DNA of 64,000 bases, from NCBI RefSeq assembly GCF_029537735.1, contig NZ_JARPUQ010000002.1, positions 322,608-386,607 on the forward strand, given 5' to 3'. Position 1 is the stretch's first letter. Each line of letters starts with the position of its first letter. The stretch comes from Robiginitalea aestuariiviva (GTDB lineage Bacteria; Bacteroidota; Bacteroidia; Flavobacteriales; Flavobacteriaceae). The position numbers and the translations under genes are program-made. Of the stretch, positions 1-8,013 are shown in pieces. Under the pieces are notes generated by a model. That model was not told where the DNA came from, did not search any database, and saw nothing but the letters and a program-made list of their open reading frames with translations.

Positions 1-1733
1 ACAAAGAAAAAGCTGCCGGTTTTAGGGGAAATCACCTCCAGGTCCGCCTCGTTATCGGATTCCTTCATGATCATCACTTCGGTTTGCACATTGTCCTTGT
101 TGGCTTCCCGGATCCGGATTTTCTGAACCTTGCCTTCCTCCAGGCCTTCCTGCATCTGTTCGAATTCCGCCTCGCTGATCTGTTTCCCATCCATGATAAT
201 GACCTGTTCCCCGTCCTCTTCGCGGATTTCCACGGTATGGGTAATGGCCCTTCCATGTGGGATTTCCTCAATCTCCTGGCTTTCGCCGTCCCGCTTTACA
301 TGAATCTTGTGGATCTGTATATCCGCATCGGAATCTGCGTCGATTTCCTTGAGCTTCACCAGGATTTTTTTGGCGGTGCCCCCGGCTTTCAGGGTTTCGG
401 CGTCCACTTCCTCCTCATTGATGAAGTAGACATTTTTACCGGATACCTCGTGCACCTTAATCGTTTCCTCTTCCGCTCCGTCTCCGGTTTTATATACCCA
501 AACATGGGTGTTTTTATCCCCTTCCGGGCTGCTCAGGTGAAGGGTATGCCCTTTTTTGGATACCTGGCTGGCCTCGCCAATAAAGATGCCCCCTTCGGTA
601 TTGATCCGGATTACAATGTTTCGGATGGGTTCTTCCTCGCTAATGGCATAGGTGCCGCTAAAGCTGTCCCCCTTCTCGGATTTGCCCTTGATATCTAAAT
701 CGATGCCGGTGATTTCACCCTTTGCATTGCGAACGGTGGTATAGCTGAAATCCGCCCCTTCCGCAGCCATTTTTGCTTTGATCTCCAGCAGCTGCTCGTC
801 CGAGGTGTCTTTGCCAATCACGAATTCCAGGACTTTTTCTGCCGTTGCAGCCTGAGGCGGGGTGCCTTCCAGCACATAGACGGTACGAACGTTAAAGGCC
901 ATCAGGAAGATGCCCAGTACGGGCAGGATAATCAGGTGTTTCAGGCGCCGGGCGCTTTTGGATTGGTTTTGTTGTAACATAAGGATTCGTTTTTTGATGA
1001 ATGAACTATAAAAGGTGTTAACCAGGGGAGGCGAAAGCCTGTTCCCCGCTGAGACCCGGAGCAGGGCGTACTGGTACGCCTTTACCGATCTGGTGCGGGC
1101 CACGGTATGGGCGTCCGCCAGGAACTCCAGGTTTTGTTGGATGCTTTTCAGGTACCACCAGCTTATGGGGTTGGCCCAGAGGACTACGGCGGCCAGGCGC
1201 CCCAGCAGGATATCCAGGGAATGGTAAGCTGCAGCATGGGCCCGTTCGTGTTCCAGGATCAGTTCCAGTTCCCGTTCCTGATGCCGGTCCGGGTTGTAAA
1301 AGATGTACCGGAAGAAGGAGAAGGGGGCGTCTACCTGCCGGCTGGGCAGGTACCGGAATTTCCCCCGGGGTTCCGCCCGGTGGCGGTGCACCAGGCGCAG
1401 GATGCTCCAAAGCTGCCAAAGCAGGAGGGTTAACCCCAGGCCGGCCCCGGCCAGGTACCCCCACCCCAGGTAGGTACCCCAGGACAGGGCCGGTGCCGCT
1501 TCCGCTGCCTGCAGGGCGCCGGAAGCAGTGGATTGGGATCCTGCCGTGGCGGTCAGGGTTACCGTACGGGTAAATTCTACCAGGGGCAGCACCAGGGCTG
1601 CGGCCAGGCCTGCCAGCAGGTAAGCGCGGTTCAGGCCAAAGTGCGTTTCCCGTTTCAGGTAGGTCTGGTAGGAGAGGTAGAAGAGCCCCAGAATGGCGGA
1701 GGCCTTCAACAGGTACATGCCAAGCGCTTCCAT
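1..1733 (-). CDS. BlaR1/MecR1-like M56 membrane metallopeptidase (partial, runs off the left edge)
   Basis: This is a membrane-embedded zinc peptidase of the BlaR1/M56 family, which in related systems senses an envelope signal and relieves repression by its partner BlaI. Reading leftwards from an ATG at 1733 gives 577 codons with no stop seen at the points I read. The zinc motif HERAH is at about residues 162-166, preceded by hydrophobic segments and followed by another membrane segment near residue 290. Instead of the penicillin-binding domain of staphylococcal BlaR1, the C-terminal half is an acidic, charged, beta-rich-looking region of at least 280 residues. The start overlaps the blaI stop by one base (TGATG), so the pair is translationally coupled. 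The inducer is unknown; no beta-lactamase gene is nearby. The M56 assignment is firm. Confidence 0.85.
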   Translation of the reverse strand, partial: MEALGMYLLKASAILGLFYLSYQTYLKRETHFGLNRAYLLAGLAAALVLPLVEFTRTVTLTATAGSQSTASGALQAAEAAPALSWGTYLGWGYLAGAGLGLTLLLWQLWSILRLVHRHRAEPRGKFRYLPSRQVDAPFSFFRYIFYNPDRHQERELELILEHERAHAAAYHSLDILLGRLAAVVLWANPISWWYLKSIQQNLEFLADAHTVARTRSVKAYQYALLRVSAGNRLSPPLVNTFYSSFIKKRILMLQQNQSKSARRLKHLIILPVLGIFLMAFNVRTVYVLEGTPPQAATAEKVLEFVIGKDTSDEQLLEIKAKMAAEGADFSYTTVRNAKGEITGIDLDIKGKSEKGDSFSGTYAISEEEPIRNIVIRINTEGGIFIGEASQVSKKGHTLHLSSPEGDKNTHVWVYKTGDGAEEETIKVHEVSGKNVYFINEEEVDAETLKAGGTAKKILVKLKEIDADSDADIQIHKIHVKRDGESQEIEEIPHGRAITHTVEIREEDGEQVIIMDGKQISEAEFEQMQEGLEEGKVQKIRIREANKDNVQTEVMIMKESDNEADLEVISPKTGSFFF

Positions 1734-2095
1734 CAGTCTTTTTGTTTTTCGATGTGTTGGATAATTTCCCGCAATTCGTCTGCGGAAATTTTTTCTTCCC
1801 GTGCAAAAAAGGAAACCAGGCCTTTATAACTGTGGTCGAAGAAATCCGCCAGGGTTTCGCCTATGAACTCCTTTCGATAGGCCTCTTTGGTTACCGTTGG
1901 GAAATACCGGTGGGTGTTCCCAAAGGCCTCATGGCCTACATATCCTTTTTCCTCCAGGTTGCGCACCATGGTAGACAGGGTATTGTAGTGGGGCTTGGGT
2001 TCCGGGAAATCGGCGAGCAATTCTTTAACGAAGGCTTTTTCGCGTTTCCAGAGGAGCTTCATCACTTCCTCCTCCTTATTGGTGAGTTTATGCAT
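1733..2095 (-). CDS. blaI: BlaI/MecI-family transcriptional repressor
   Basis: This is a 120-residue winged-helix repressor of the BlaI/MecI/CopY family. The N-terminal three-quarters hold the DNA-binding fold, including the family's typical stretch around YNTLSTMVRNLEEKGYV, and the short C-terminal part is the dimerisation helix region. I chose the ATG at 2095 (MHKLTNKEEE) because family members begin there; an upstream in-frame extension to 2194 would run into the promoter. It overlaps the M56 peptidase gene by one base. By family knowledge the repressor binds its own promoter as a dimer and is cleaved after the peptidase is activated. Palindromes at 2199-2253 are the likely binding sites. 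Confidence 0.93.
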   Translation of the reverse strand: MHKLTNKEEEVMKLLWKREKAFVKELLADFPEPKPHYNTLSTMVRNLEEKGYVGHEAFGNTHRYFPTVTKEAYRKEFIGETLADFFDHSYKGLVSFFAREEKISADELREIIQHIEKQKD

Positions 2096-2125
2096 GGGGT
2101 GCGGTTTAAAGACTGCCGATAGGAC

Positions 2126-2146
2126 CCGGGTGGGTTCACCACCCGG
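2126..2146. other. Strong hairpin in the blaI leader
   Basis: An 8-bp GC-rich stem (CCGGGTGG at 2126-2133 with CCACCCGG at 2139-2146) closes a 5-base loop. It lies inside the predicted 5' untranslated region of blaI, about 30 bases before the start codon. It has no U-run, so it is more likely a leader structure than a terminator. Any regulatory role is inference. Confidence 0.5.
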
Positions 2147-2191
2147 TGCCTCCGGCGGCAGGAACACAACGGTTCGTTTTTGATTGCAGGA

Positions 2192-2220
2192 CAAACATAA
2201 CGAAATGTTTCGTTAAGCAA
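2192..2220 (-). promoter_or_regulatory. blaI promoter with embedded operator palindrome
   Basis: On the minus strand a -33 TTG (2220-2218) and a -7 box TATGTTTG (2199-2192) are separated by 18 bases, a good match to the Bacteroidota housekeeping promoter. A perfect 7-bp inverted repeat, AACGAAA-TG-TTTCGTT (2199-2214), fills most of the spacer. A repressor bound there would block polymerase. The transcript start should lie near 2186, giving a leader of about 90 bases. Confidence 0.7.
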
Positions 2221-2253
2221 CTATAAAAATAGTTAAAAAACTATAAAAGTAGT
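2219..2253. promoter_or_regulatory. Tandem BlaI-type operator palindromes
   Basis: Two near-identical dyads lie just upstream of the blaI -33 box: AACTATAAAAATAGTT (2219-2234, perfect 6-bp arms) and ACTATAAAAGTAGT (2240-2253, one mismatch). They are spaced about 20 bases centre to centre, two helical turns, which suits cooperative dimer binding. BlaI/MecI operators in other phyla are similar AT-rich dyads with TACA/TGTA-type arms, so assignment to BlaI is inference from position and symmetry. Confidence 0.6.
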
Positions 2254-2321
2254 AGAAAGCCCTGTGGCCCGGGCGCGGGAAGTATGCAGGCGGTATGGTA
2301 TCTTTACGTCAAATCCCTAAA

Positions 2322-3257
2322 ATGACGGAATCTTTTTACGTGCTCGCCGGGTTGGCCCTGCTGGTCCTGGGCGGCAATAGCCTGCTCAAGGGGGCGGTGG
2401 GTTTGTCCATGCGGCTCAACATCCCGCGCATCATAATCGGGATGACGGTGGTGTCCCTGGCTACCTCCGCCCCGGAACTTATTGTAAGTGCCAACGCGGC
2501 CCTGGAAGGCTTCCCGGACCTGGCCCTGGGGAATGTAATCGGCTCTAACATCGCCAACCTGGGGTTGGTGCTGGCGGTAACCCTGCTCATTGGGCATGTG
2601 GAAGTGCGCCCCAGTTTTTATGTCACGGACTGGCCCATGCTTATGCTGGCTTCCCTCTTGTTCTACGGTTTCCTGGCCTGGGACGGAGTGCTGGGCAGGG
2701 GAGAGGGTGCTGTTATGGTAGGGGTACTCTTCCTTTTTCTGATCTACCTGCTCCGCTTCCAGAAACCCGTGGTGGCCCAACCCCCGGAGGCGGCCCTGTC
2801 TTCCAAACCGCTTACCCTGGTGCTGGCCCATCTGGCCGTGGGCGGGGTGGCCCTTTGGGGCGGGTCTGAACTGCTGATTTCCGGCGCCGTGGGCCTGGCT
2901 GGTATCTTCGGGGTAAGCGAACGGGTAATTGGGATCACGGTAGTCTCTGTGGGTACCAGTATCCCCGAGCTGGCCGCCTCGGTCATTGCTATGGCCCGCA
3001 AAGAAAAAGCCATTTCCGTAGGCAACCTGATAGGCTCCAACATCTTCAACCTCCTGGCGGTACTCGGGATTACCGCCCTGATTACCCCCATCCCCGTGGT
3101 AGACACCCGTTTGCTGGACTCCGATGTGTTCTGGATGCTGGGGATTTCCTTCCTGATCCTGCCCCTGGTGTTTTTTCCCAAAGGCCTGCGCCTGGGCTGG
3201 CGCGACGGGCTGGTGTTGCTGGCCACCTATGCCACCTTTTTATACTTTACTCTGTAA
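2322..3257 (+). CDS. Calcium/sodium (cation) antiporter, CaCA family
   Basis: This inner-membrane antiporter of 311 residues belongs to the Ca2+/cation antiporter superfamily (YrbG-like). It shows the two inverted alpha repeats that form the ion path. Each has a GMTVVS/GITVVS segment followed by a TS-x-PEL motif and then GNxIGSNI (near residues 45-90 and 205-255). About ten hydrophobic helices fit the family length. I prefer the ATG at 2322 over the one at 2295, because a TATCTTTA box at 2299-2306 resembles the -7 element and would put transcription start after the upstream ATG. It is divergent from blaI and ends at a strong terminator. The transported ion is inferred from the family. Confidence 0.88.
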   Translation: MTESFYVLAGLALLVLGGNSLLKGAVGLSMRLNIPRIIIGMTVVSLATSAPELIVSANAALEGFPDLALGNVIGSNIANLGLVLAVTLLIGHVEVRPSFYVTDWPMLMLASLLFYGFLAWDGVLGRGEGAVMVGVLFLFLIYLLRFQKPVVAQPPEAALSSKPLTLVLAHLAVGGVALWGGSELLISGAVGLAGIFGVSERVIGITVVSVGTSIPELAASVIAMARKEKAISVGNLIGSNIFNLLAVLGITALITPIPVVDTRLLDSDVFWMLGISFLILPLVFFPKGLRLGWRDGLVLLATYATFLYFTL

Positions 3258-3268
3258 CCCCATAAAAA

Positions 3269-3290
3269 AACCCGGCCGATGGGCCGGGTT
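3269..3290. terminator. Bidirectional Rho-independent terminator
   Basis: A 9-bp stem, AACCCGGCC with GGCCGGGTT, closes a 4-base loop. There is an A-run on the left and a short T-rich stretch on the right. It sits between the convergent antiporter and GSII genes and can serve both. Confidence 0.85.
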
Positions 3291-3314
3291 TCCTTATAAT
3301 TAAGGATCGCGCAA

Positions 3315-4331
3315 TTACTTGATGTCTGCGCTCTCCACAGTTTTGATGATGCGGGCGGCCACTTTGTACGGGTCCGCGTTGGAAGCCGGGCGACGGTCTT
3401 CCAGCCAGCCTTTCCAGCCTTTCTCCACAGTCATGATCGGGATCCGGATGGACGCGCCACGGTCGGATACCCCATAGCTGAATTCATGAATGGAAGCGGT
3501 TTCGTGTTGCCCGGTCAGGCGCAGGTCGTTTTCGTCTCCGTATACCGCAATGTGCTCTTCCGTTACAGGACGGAAGGCCTCGCATACTTTTTCGTATACC
3601 TCCTTGGAGCCGCAGGTACGCAGCAGGGTGTTGGAGAAGTTGGCGTGCATGCCACTTCCATTCCAATCCCCACGAACCGGTTTGGGGTGGTATTCAATGT
3701 ACCAGCCGTAATCTTCGGTCAGGCGGTCCAGCAGGTAGCGGGCTACCCAAACCTGGTCCCCGGCGTTCTTGGCACCTTTGGCGAAAATCTGGAATTCCCA
3801 CTGGCCGCAGGCTACTTCCTGGTTGATGCCTTCAAAGTTCAGGCCGGCCTCCAGGCAGTAATCCGCATGGCGCTCCACTAGTTCCCGGCCGTGGGTGTTC
3901 TTGCCGCCCACGGAGCAGTAGTAGAGCCCTTGGGGACCGGGGTATCCGCCATGGGGAAAGCCCAGGGGCAGGTCGGTATGGGTGTCCATGATAAAGTATT
4001 CCTGTTCAAAGCCAAACCAGAAATCGTCATCCACATCGGAATCGATGGTTGCGCGGGCATTGGAAGGGTGGGGCGTGCCGTCCGGGCTAAGGACTTCGCA
4101 CATCACCAGGAAGCCGTTCTCGCGCCCCGGGTCGGGGTAGATGGCTACCGGTTTCAGGAGGCAGTCAGAAGAACCGCCCTCCGCTTGTTTTGTGGAGGAA
4201 CCGTCGAATGCCCAAATGGGGCAGTCCTCCAGCTTCCCGCTGAAATTGTCCTCAATCTTGGTTTTACTTCTGAGGTTGGCTGTGGGGGTGTATCCGTCCA
4301 GCCAGATATACTCCAATTTTACTTTGCTCAT
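3315..4331 (-). CDS. glnA: Glutamine synthetase type II (eukaryotic-like)
   Basis: This enzyme makes glutamine from glutamate, ammonia and ATP in the cytoplasm. At 338 residues it has the short GSII length rather than the ~470 of classical bacterial GSI. It shows the beta-grasp segment IWAFDGSSTKQA near residue 40, the metal-binding GFEQEYF near 117, NGSGMHANFSN near 235, and the ATP/glutamate segment with R-x-x-SIRIP near 300. I chose the ATG at 4331 (MSKVKLEYIW) because the longer reading to 4373 would overlap the -7 box. It is divergent from the type III enzyme across a 215-base control region containing G/C-tract palindromes also found before glnK. No adenylylation motif is expected in GSII. 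Confidence 0.95.
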   Translation of the reverse strand: MSKVKLEYIWLDGYTPTANLRSKTKIEDNFSGKLEDCPIWAFDGSSTKQAEGGSSDCLLKPVAIYPDPGRENGFLVMCEVLSPDGTPHPSNARATIDSDVDDDFWFGFEQEYFIMDTHTDLPLGFPHGGYPGPQGLYYCSVGGKNTHGRELVERHADYCLEAGLNFEGINQEVACGQWEFQIFAKGAKNAGDQVWVARYLLDRLTEDYGWYIEYHPKPVRGDWNGSGMHANFSNTLLRTCGSKEVYEKVCEAFRPVTEEHIAVYGDENDLRLTGQHETASIHEFSYGVSDRGASIRIPIMTVEKGWKGWLEDRRPASNADPYKVAARIIKTVESADIK

Positions 4332-4370
4332 GATTCCGAAGAGTTTATTGTTGATTATAATTTTGACCGT

Positions 4371-4489
4371 CAAAAATAAAGTTTTTGATCACTCATCCAT
4401 AGTCCGAAGGGGGTATATTATCAAAAAAAGCACAATAATTATTAACACCCCCTTTTTTGTGGGGGGATATTGCTGAAAAAATAATTTTA
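4371..4489. promoter_or_regulatory. Shared glnA-glnN control region with G/C-tract operator elements
   Basis: On the minus strand a -7 box TATTTTTG (4378-4371) sits about 40 bases before the GSII start, with no good -33 TTG. AGGGGGTA lies at 4408-4415. Exactly 30 bases later comes CACCCCCT (4446-4453), followed after 8 bases by GGGGGATA (from 4462). The same AGGGGGTA-N30-YACCCCCT arrangement precedes glnK at 22995-23040. On the plus strand TAATTTTA (4482-4489) could be the weak -7 box of the GSIII gene, with the palindrome ending 13-15 bases upstream of it. The missing -33 elements suggest activator dependence. The regulator is unknown. Confidence 0.65.
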
Positions 4490-4546
4490 GGGGCGTTCAG
4501 TACGAAATGTGTAATTTTACCGGCTACCACTTCAAATCTGGATGTC

Positions 4547-6721
4547 ATGCACCGATTTCAGAACCCCGACCTGACTGGTCCGAACCCCGCAGAACCGGGC
4601 GCTGCCCGACGTTCCGAGACCTTTGCTTCTCACGTCTTTAACGAGGCCCGGATGCTGCAATACCTGACCGGGGACGCCTATAACAGCGTTAAAAGCGCGA
4701 TTTTTTCCGGTTCCAAGATCGACCGGAAGATCGCAGACCAGGTGGCGGAAGCCATGAAGGCCTGGGCTATCAGCATGGGGGCCACCCACTATACCCACTG
4801 GTTCCAGCCCCTTACGGGAGCCACGGCGGAAAAGCACGACGCCTTCTTTGACCTGTTGCCGGACGGGCGGGCCATCGAAAAATTTGGTGGGGGCCAGCTG
4901 GTGCAACAGGAACCGGATGCCTCCAGTTTCCCGAGCGGGGGGATCCGCAACACCTTTGAAGCCCGCGGCTATACCGCCTGGGACCCGACTTCCCCGGCCT
5001 TTATTTACGGCAGCACCCTCTGCATCCCCACGGTTTTTGTCTCGTACACCGGGGAGGCACTCGATAATAAAACACCTTTACTGCGTGCCCTGCATGCCGT
5101 GGATGAAGCGGCCACCTCCGTGGCCCGGTATTTCGATAAAAATGTTTCCAAGGTGAACGCTACCCTGGGGTGGGAGCAGGAGTATTTCCTGGTGGATGCC
5201 CAACTGGCGCGCACCCGCCCGGACCTGATGCTTACGGGGCGTACCCTGCTGGGGCAGGCCGCCGCCAAGGGGCAACAGCTGGACGACCATTATTTTGGGG
5301 TGATACCTGGGCGGGCCTTTCGCTTTATGCGGGATTTGGAAGGGGAGTGCATGCAGCTGGGTATCCCCGTAAAAACCAGGCACAACGAGGTGGCGCCCAA
5401 CCAGTTTGAACTGGCGCCCGTCTTTGAGGAGGCCAACCTGGCGGTAGACCATAACCTGCTGCTGATGGACCTGATGGAGAAGATTGCCGAACGCCATGGG
5501 CTGAAGGTGCTTTTCCACGAAAAACCCTTTGCCGGCATTAACGGTTCCGGGAAGCACAACAACTGGTCTTTGAGTACCGATACGGGCACCAACCTGCTAA
5601 GCCCGGGGAGCACGCCCATGAAGAACCTGCAGTTCCTGACCTTCTTTGTGAACACCATCAAAGCCGTAGACCGGTACGAGGAATTGCTGCGGGCCTCCAT
5701 CGCTTCGGCCAGCAACGACCACCGGCTTGGGGCTAATGAAGCCCCCCCGGCCATCATCTCCATTTTTATCGGTTCCCAGCTCACCCAGGTGCTGGACGAA
5801 CTCGAGGGGGTATCCCAGGGCAAGCTTTCGCCCGAGGAAAAAACGGAACTGAAACTGAATGTGGTGGGCAAGATCCCCGAGATCCTTTTGGACAACACGG
5901 ACCGCAACCGCACTTCCCCCTTTGCCTTTACGGGGAATAAATTCGAGATCCGCGGGGTGGGGGCCAAGGCGAATTGCGCCAAGCCCATGACCGTACTCAA
6001 TACCATTGTGGCCCGCCAGCTTACCGAGTTCCGGGAAGAGGTGGACAAGCTCATCGACAAAAAGAAACTGAAGAAAGACGAGGCCATCTTTAACGTGCTT
6101 CGCGAATACATCAAGTCCAGCAAACGCATCCGTTTTGACGGGGACGGTTACAGTACCCAGTGGGAGCAGGAAGCCGCGCGCCGCAAACTCAGCAACAACA
6201 AAAATACCCCGGAGGCCCTGCAGGTGCTCACCTCGGCCGAAAGCCTGGACCTCTTTGCCCGCACAAGTGTCCTGACAGAAAAGGAAATTCGCGCCCGGCA
6301 GGAGGTGGAACTCGAGACCTATATCCTGCAGACCCAGATTGAGGGGCGTGTCCTGAGCGAGCTGGTCTATGGGCACATCATCCCAGCCACGGTGGCTTAC
6401 CAGAACAGCCTGCTGACCAATATCCACGGCATGAAGGAAGTATACGGGGCTGCCCACAAACCCCTGGCCGAAGCCCAGCTGGGGATCCTGGAACAACTCT
6501 CGGAACACCTGCAGGCCGTTCGCAAGCAGACCGATGCCATGACCGAGGCCCGTAAACGCGCCAATGCTATGAGCGATATCCGCAAGAAAGCCAAGGCCTA
6601 TTGCGAGGCGGTGCTCCCGTATTTTGAGCAGATCCGCCATCATGCAGACCGTCTGGAACGCCTGGTGAGCGAAAAGGAATGGCCCCTGGCCAAGTACCGG
6701 GACCTGCTCTTCATCAAATAG
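4547..6721 (+). CDS. glnN: Glutamine synthetase type III
   Basis: This is a 724-residue glutamine synthetase of the GSIII class, typical of Bacteroidota, forming large dodecamers in the cytoplasm. Class-specific segments are clear: HYTHWFQPLTGATAEKHD near residue 85 and the metal/ATP segment WEQEYFLVD near 210. Later come NGSGKHNNWSL near 330 and the ATP-binding region with NRTSPFAFTGNKFEIR near 455. A helical GSIII extension with coiled-coil character runs through the last 150 residues. I chose the ATG at 4547 (MHRFQNPDL); the in-frame extension to 4457 crosses the promoter region. It is divergent from glnA and probably shares its operator, so the cell has two ammonia-assimilating synthetases under one control region. 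purM follows 49 bases downstream but has its own promoter. Confidence 0.95.
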   Translation: MHRFQNPDLTGPNPAEPGAARRSETFASHVFNEARMLQYLTGDAYNSVKSAIFSGSKIDRKIADQVAEAMKAWAISMGATHYTHWFQPLTGATAEKHDAFFDLLPDGRAIEKFGGGQLVQQEPDASSFPSGGIRNTFEARGYTAWDPTSPAFIYGSTLCIPTVFVSYTGEALDNKTPLLRALHAVDEAATSVARYFDKNVSKVNATLGWEQEYFLVDAQLARTRPDLMLTGRTLLGQAAAKGQQLDDHYFGVIPGRAFRFMRDLEGECMQLGIPVKTRHNEVAPNQFELAPVFEEANLAVDHNLLLMDLMEKIAERHGLKVLFHEKPFAGINGSGKHNNWSLSTDTGTNLLSPGSTPMKNLQFLTFFVNTIKAVDRYEELLRASIASASNDHRLGANEAPPAIISIFIGSQLTQVLDELEGVSQGKLSPEEKTELKLNVVGKIPEILLDNTDRNRTSPFAFTGNKFEIRGVGAKANCAKPMTVLNTIVARQLTEFREEVDKLIDKKKLKKDEAIFNVLREYIKSSKRIRFDGDGYSTQWEQEAARRKLSNNKNTPEALQVLTSAESLDLFARTSVLTEKEIRARQEVELETYILQTQIEGRVLSELVYGHIIPATVAYQNSLLTNIHGMKEVYGAAHKPLAEAQLGILEQLSEHLQAVRKQTDAMTEARKRANAMSDIRKKAKAYCEAVLPYFEQIRHHADRLERLVSEKEWPLAKYRDLLFIK

Positions 6722-6725
6722 GGAG

Positions 6726-6755
6726 TTGCCGGTCCGCGGGATTCCCGTATTTTTG
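6726..6755 (+). promoter_or_regulatory. purM promoter
   Basis: A -33 TTG (6726-6728) and a -7 TATTTTTG (6748-6755) are separated by 19 bases, matching the Bacteroidota consensus. The expected transcript start near 6761 leaves a 10-base leader before the ATG at 6771. Purine synthesis can therefore be expressed independently of glnN. Confidence 0.75.
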
Positions 6756-6770
6756 CCCAAACCGATTGAT

Positions 6771-7949
6771 ATGGGATCCAACGCTTCCGAACGCTACCAG
6801 AAAAGGGGGGTATCCGCCACCAAAGACGACGTCCACAAGGCCATTGCCAAAGTAGACAAGGGCCTGTTTCCCAAGGCGTTTTGCAAGGTGGTGCCGGATT
6901 ACCTCACGGGCGACCCGGACTACTGCCTGGTGATGCATGCGGATGGCGCGGGCACCAAATCTTCCCTGGCGTACATGTACTGGAAGCAAACCGGAGACCT
7001 TTCCGTCTGGAAAGGAATTGCCCAGGATGCCCTGGTGATGAACCTGGACGACCTGCTCTGCGTGGGGATTACCGATAACATCCTGTTGAGTTCCACCATT
7101 GGCCGGAATGCCAACAAGATTCCCGGCGAGGTGATTGCCGCCATCATACAGGGTACGGAGGAACTGCTGGAGGACCTGGCTGGCCAGGGGGTGCGCATCC
7201 ACAGCACCGGGGGGGAAACCGCCGATGTGGGCGACCTGGTACGAACGGTTATCGTAGATTCTACCGTAACGGCTCGCATCCGCAGGGATGCCGTAATCGA
7301 CAATGCCCGCATCCGGCCTGGAGACGTTATTGTGGGGCTGGCCTCCTATGGGCAGGCGACTTACGAGTCCGAATATAACGGGGGGATGGGGAGCAACGGC
7401 CTCACTTCCGCCCGCCACGACGTTTTTGAAAAGGCACTGGCCAAGGCCTTTCCCGAAAGTTTTGACCCCGAAGTGCCTGCAGACCTGGTGTATTCCGGCA
7501 GCGTGGGCCTTACCGACCCGGTGCCCGGGGTGCCCCTGGACGCCGGCAAACTGGTGCTTTCCCCCACCCGCACCTATGCCCCGGTTGTGCGAAAGGTGCT
7601 GGAGGAACTGGGTACCGAACCCATCCATGGGATGGTGCACTGCAGCGGCGGGGCCCAGACCAAGGTACTGCACTTTGTGGAAGGGGTGCATGTGGTGAAG
7701 GACAACCTCTTTCCCGTACCCCCGCTCTTTGAGCTCATCCAGCGGGAATCCGGGACCTCCTGGAAGGAAATGTACCAGGTGTTCAACTGCGGCCACCGCA
7801 TGGAATTCTATGTGCCCGAGGCCGTAGCCGGGCAGCTCATGGCCATTTCCGAAGGTTTCGGCATTGAAGCGCGCATTGTGGGCCGGGTAGAAGCGGCCCC
7901 CCGTACCGGGCTTACCATTCAATCTGCCCAGGGGACCTTTACCTATTGA
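6771..7949 (+). CDS. purM: Phosphoribosylformylglycinamidine cyclo-ligase (AIR synthase)
   Basis: This enzyme catalyses the ATP-dependent ring closure of FGAM to AIR, the fifth step of purine synthesis. The 392-residue protein carries the PurM N-terminal fold with the glycine-rich HADGAGTKSS near residue 50 and D-D-L-L-C-VGITDN near 95. STGGETADVGD follows near 145, then the C-terminal ATP-grasp-like PurM domain with CSGGAQTK near 290. It is somewhat longer than E. coli PurM (about 345), as usual for the Bacteroidota form. The ATG at 6771 (MGSNASERYQKRG) is supported by the promoter immediately upstream. FGAM is made using glutamine, so the location beside glutamine synthetases is functionally sensible but may be coincidental. 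Confidence 0.92.
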   Translation: MGSNASERYQKRGVSATKDDVHKAIAKVDKGLFPKAFCKVVPDYLTGDPDYCLVMHADGAGTKSSLAYMYWKQTGDLSVWKGIAQDALVMNLDDLLCVGITDNILLSSTIGRNANKIPGEVIAAIIQGTEELLEDLAGQGVRIHSTGGETADVGDLVRTVIVDSTVTARIRRDAVIDNARIRPGDVIVGLASYGQATYESEYNGGMGSNGLTSARHDVFEKALAKAFPESFDPEVPADLVYSGSVGLTDPVPGVPLDAGKLVLSPTRTYAPVVRKVLEELGTEPIHGMVHCSGGAQTKVLHFVEGVHVVKDNLFPVPPLFELIQRESGTSWKEMYQVFNCGHRMEFYVPEAVAGQLMAISEGFGIEARIVGRVEAAPRTGLTIQSAQGTFTY

Positions 7950-8013
7950 CCCATACTTTTTTCCGGCCTTTCCCGTTCTTGAAGGAGGGAACTTCCCAAA
8001 AAAAAAGAACGTT

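Noticed and set aside
84-698. A 204-codon plus-strand frame at the left edge
   Set aside because: It lies opposite the BlaR1-like gene, which reads open through the whole region in the other direction.
5812-5822. GAGGGGGTATC inside glnN, matching the nitrogen half-site
   Set aside because: It lies within coding sequence with no partner arm; expected by chance in GC-rich DNA.
5597-6781. A 394-codon minus-strand frame opposite glnN
   Set aside because: It is a shadow of the well-supported GSIII gene; composition is typical of antisense translation and no family is recognisable.
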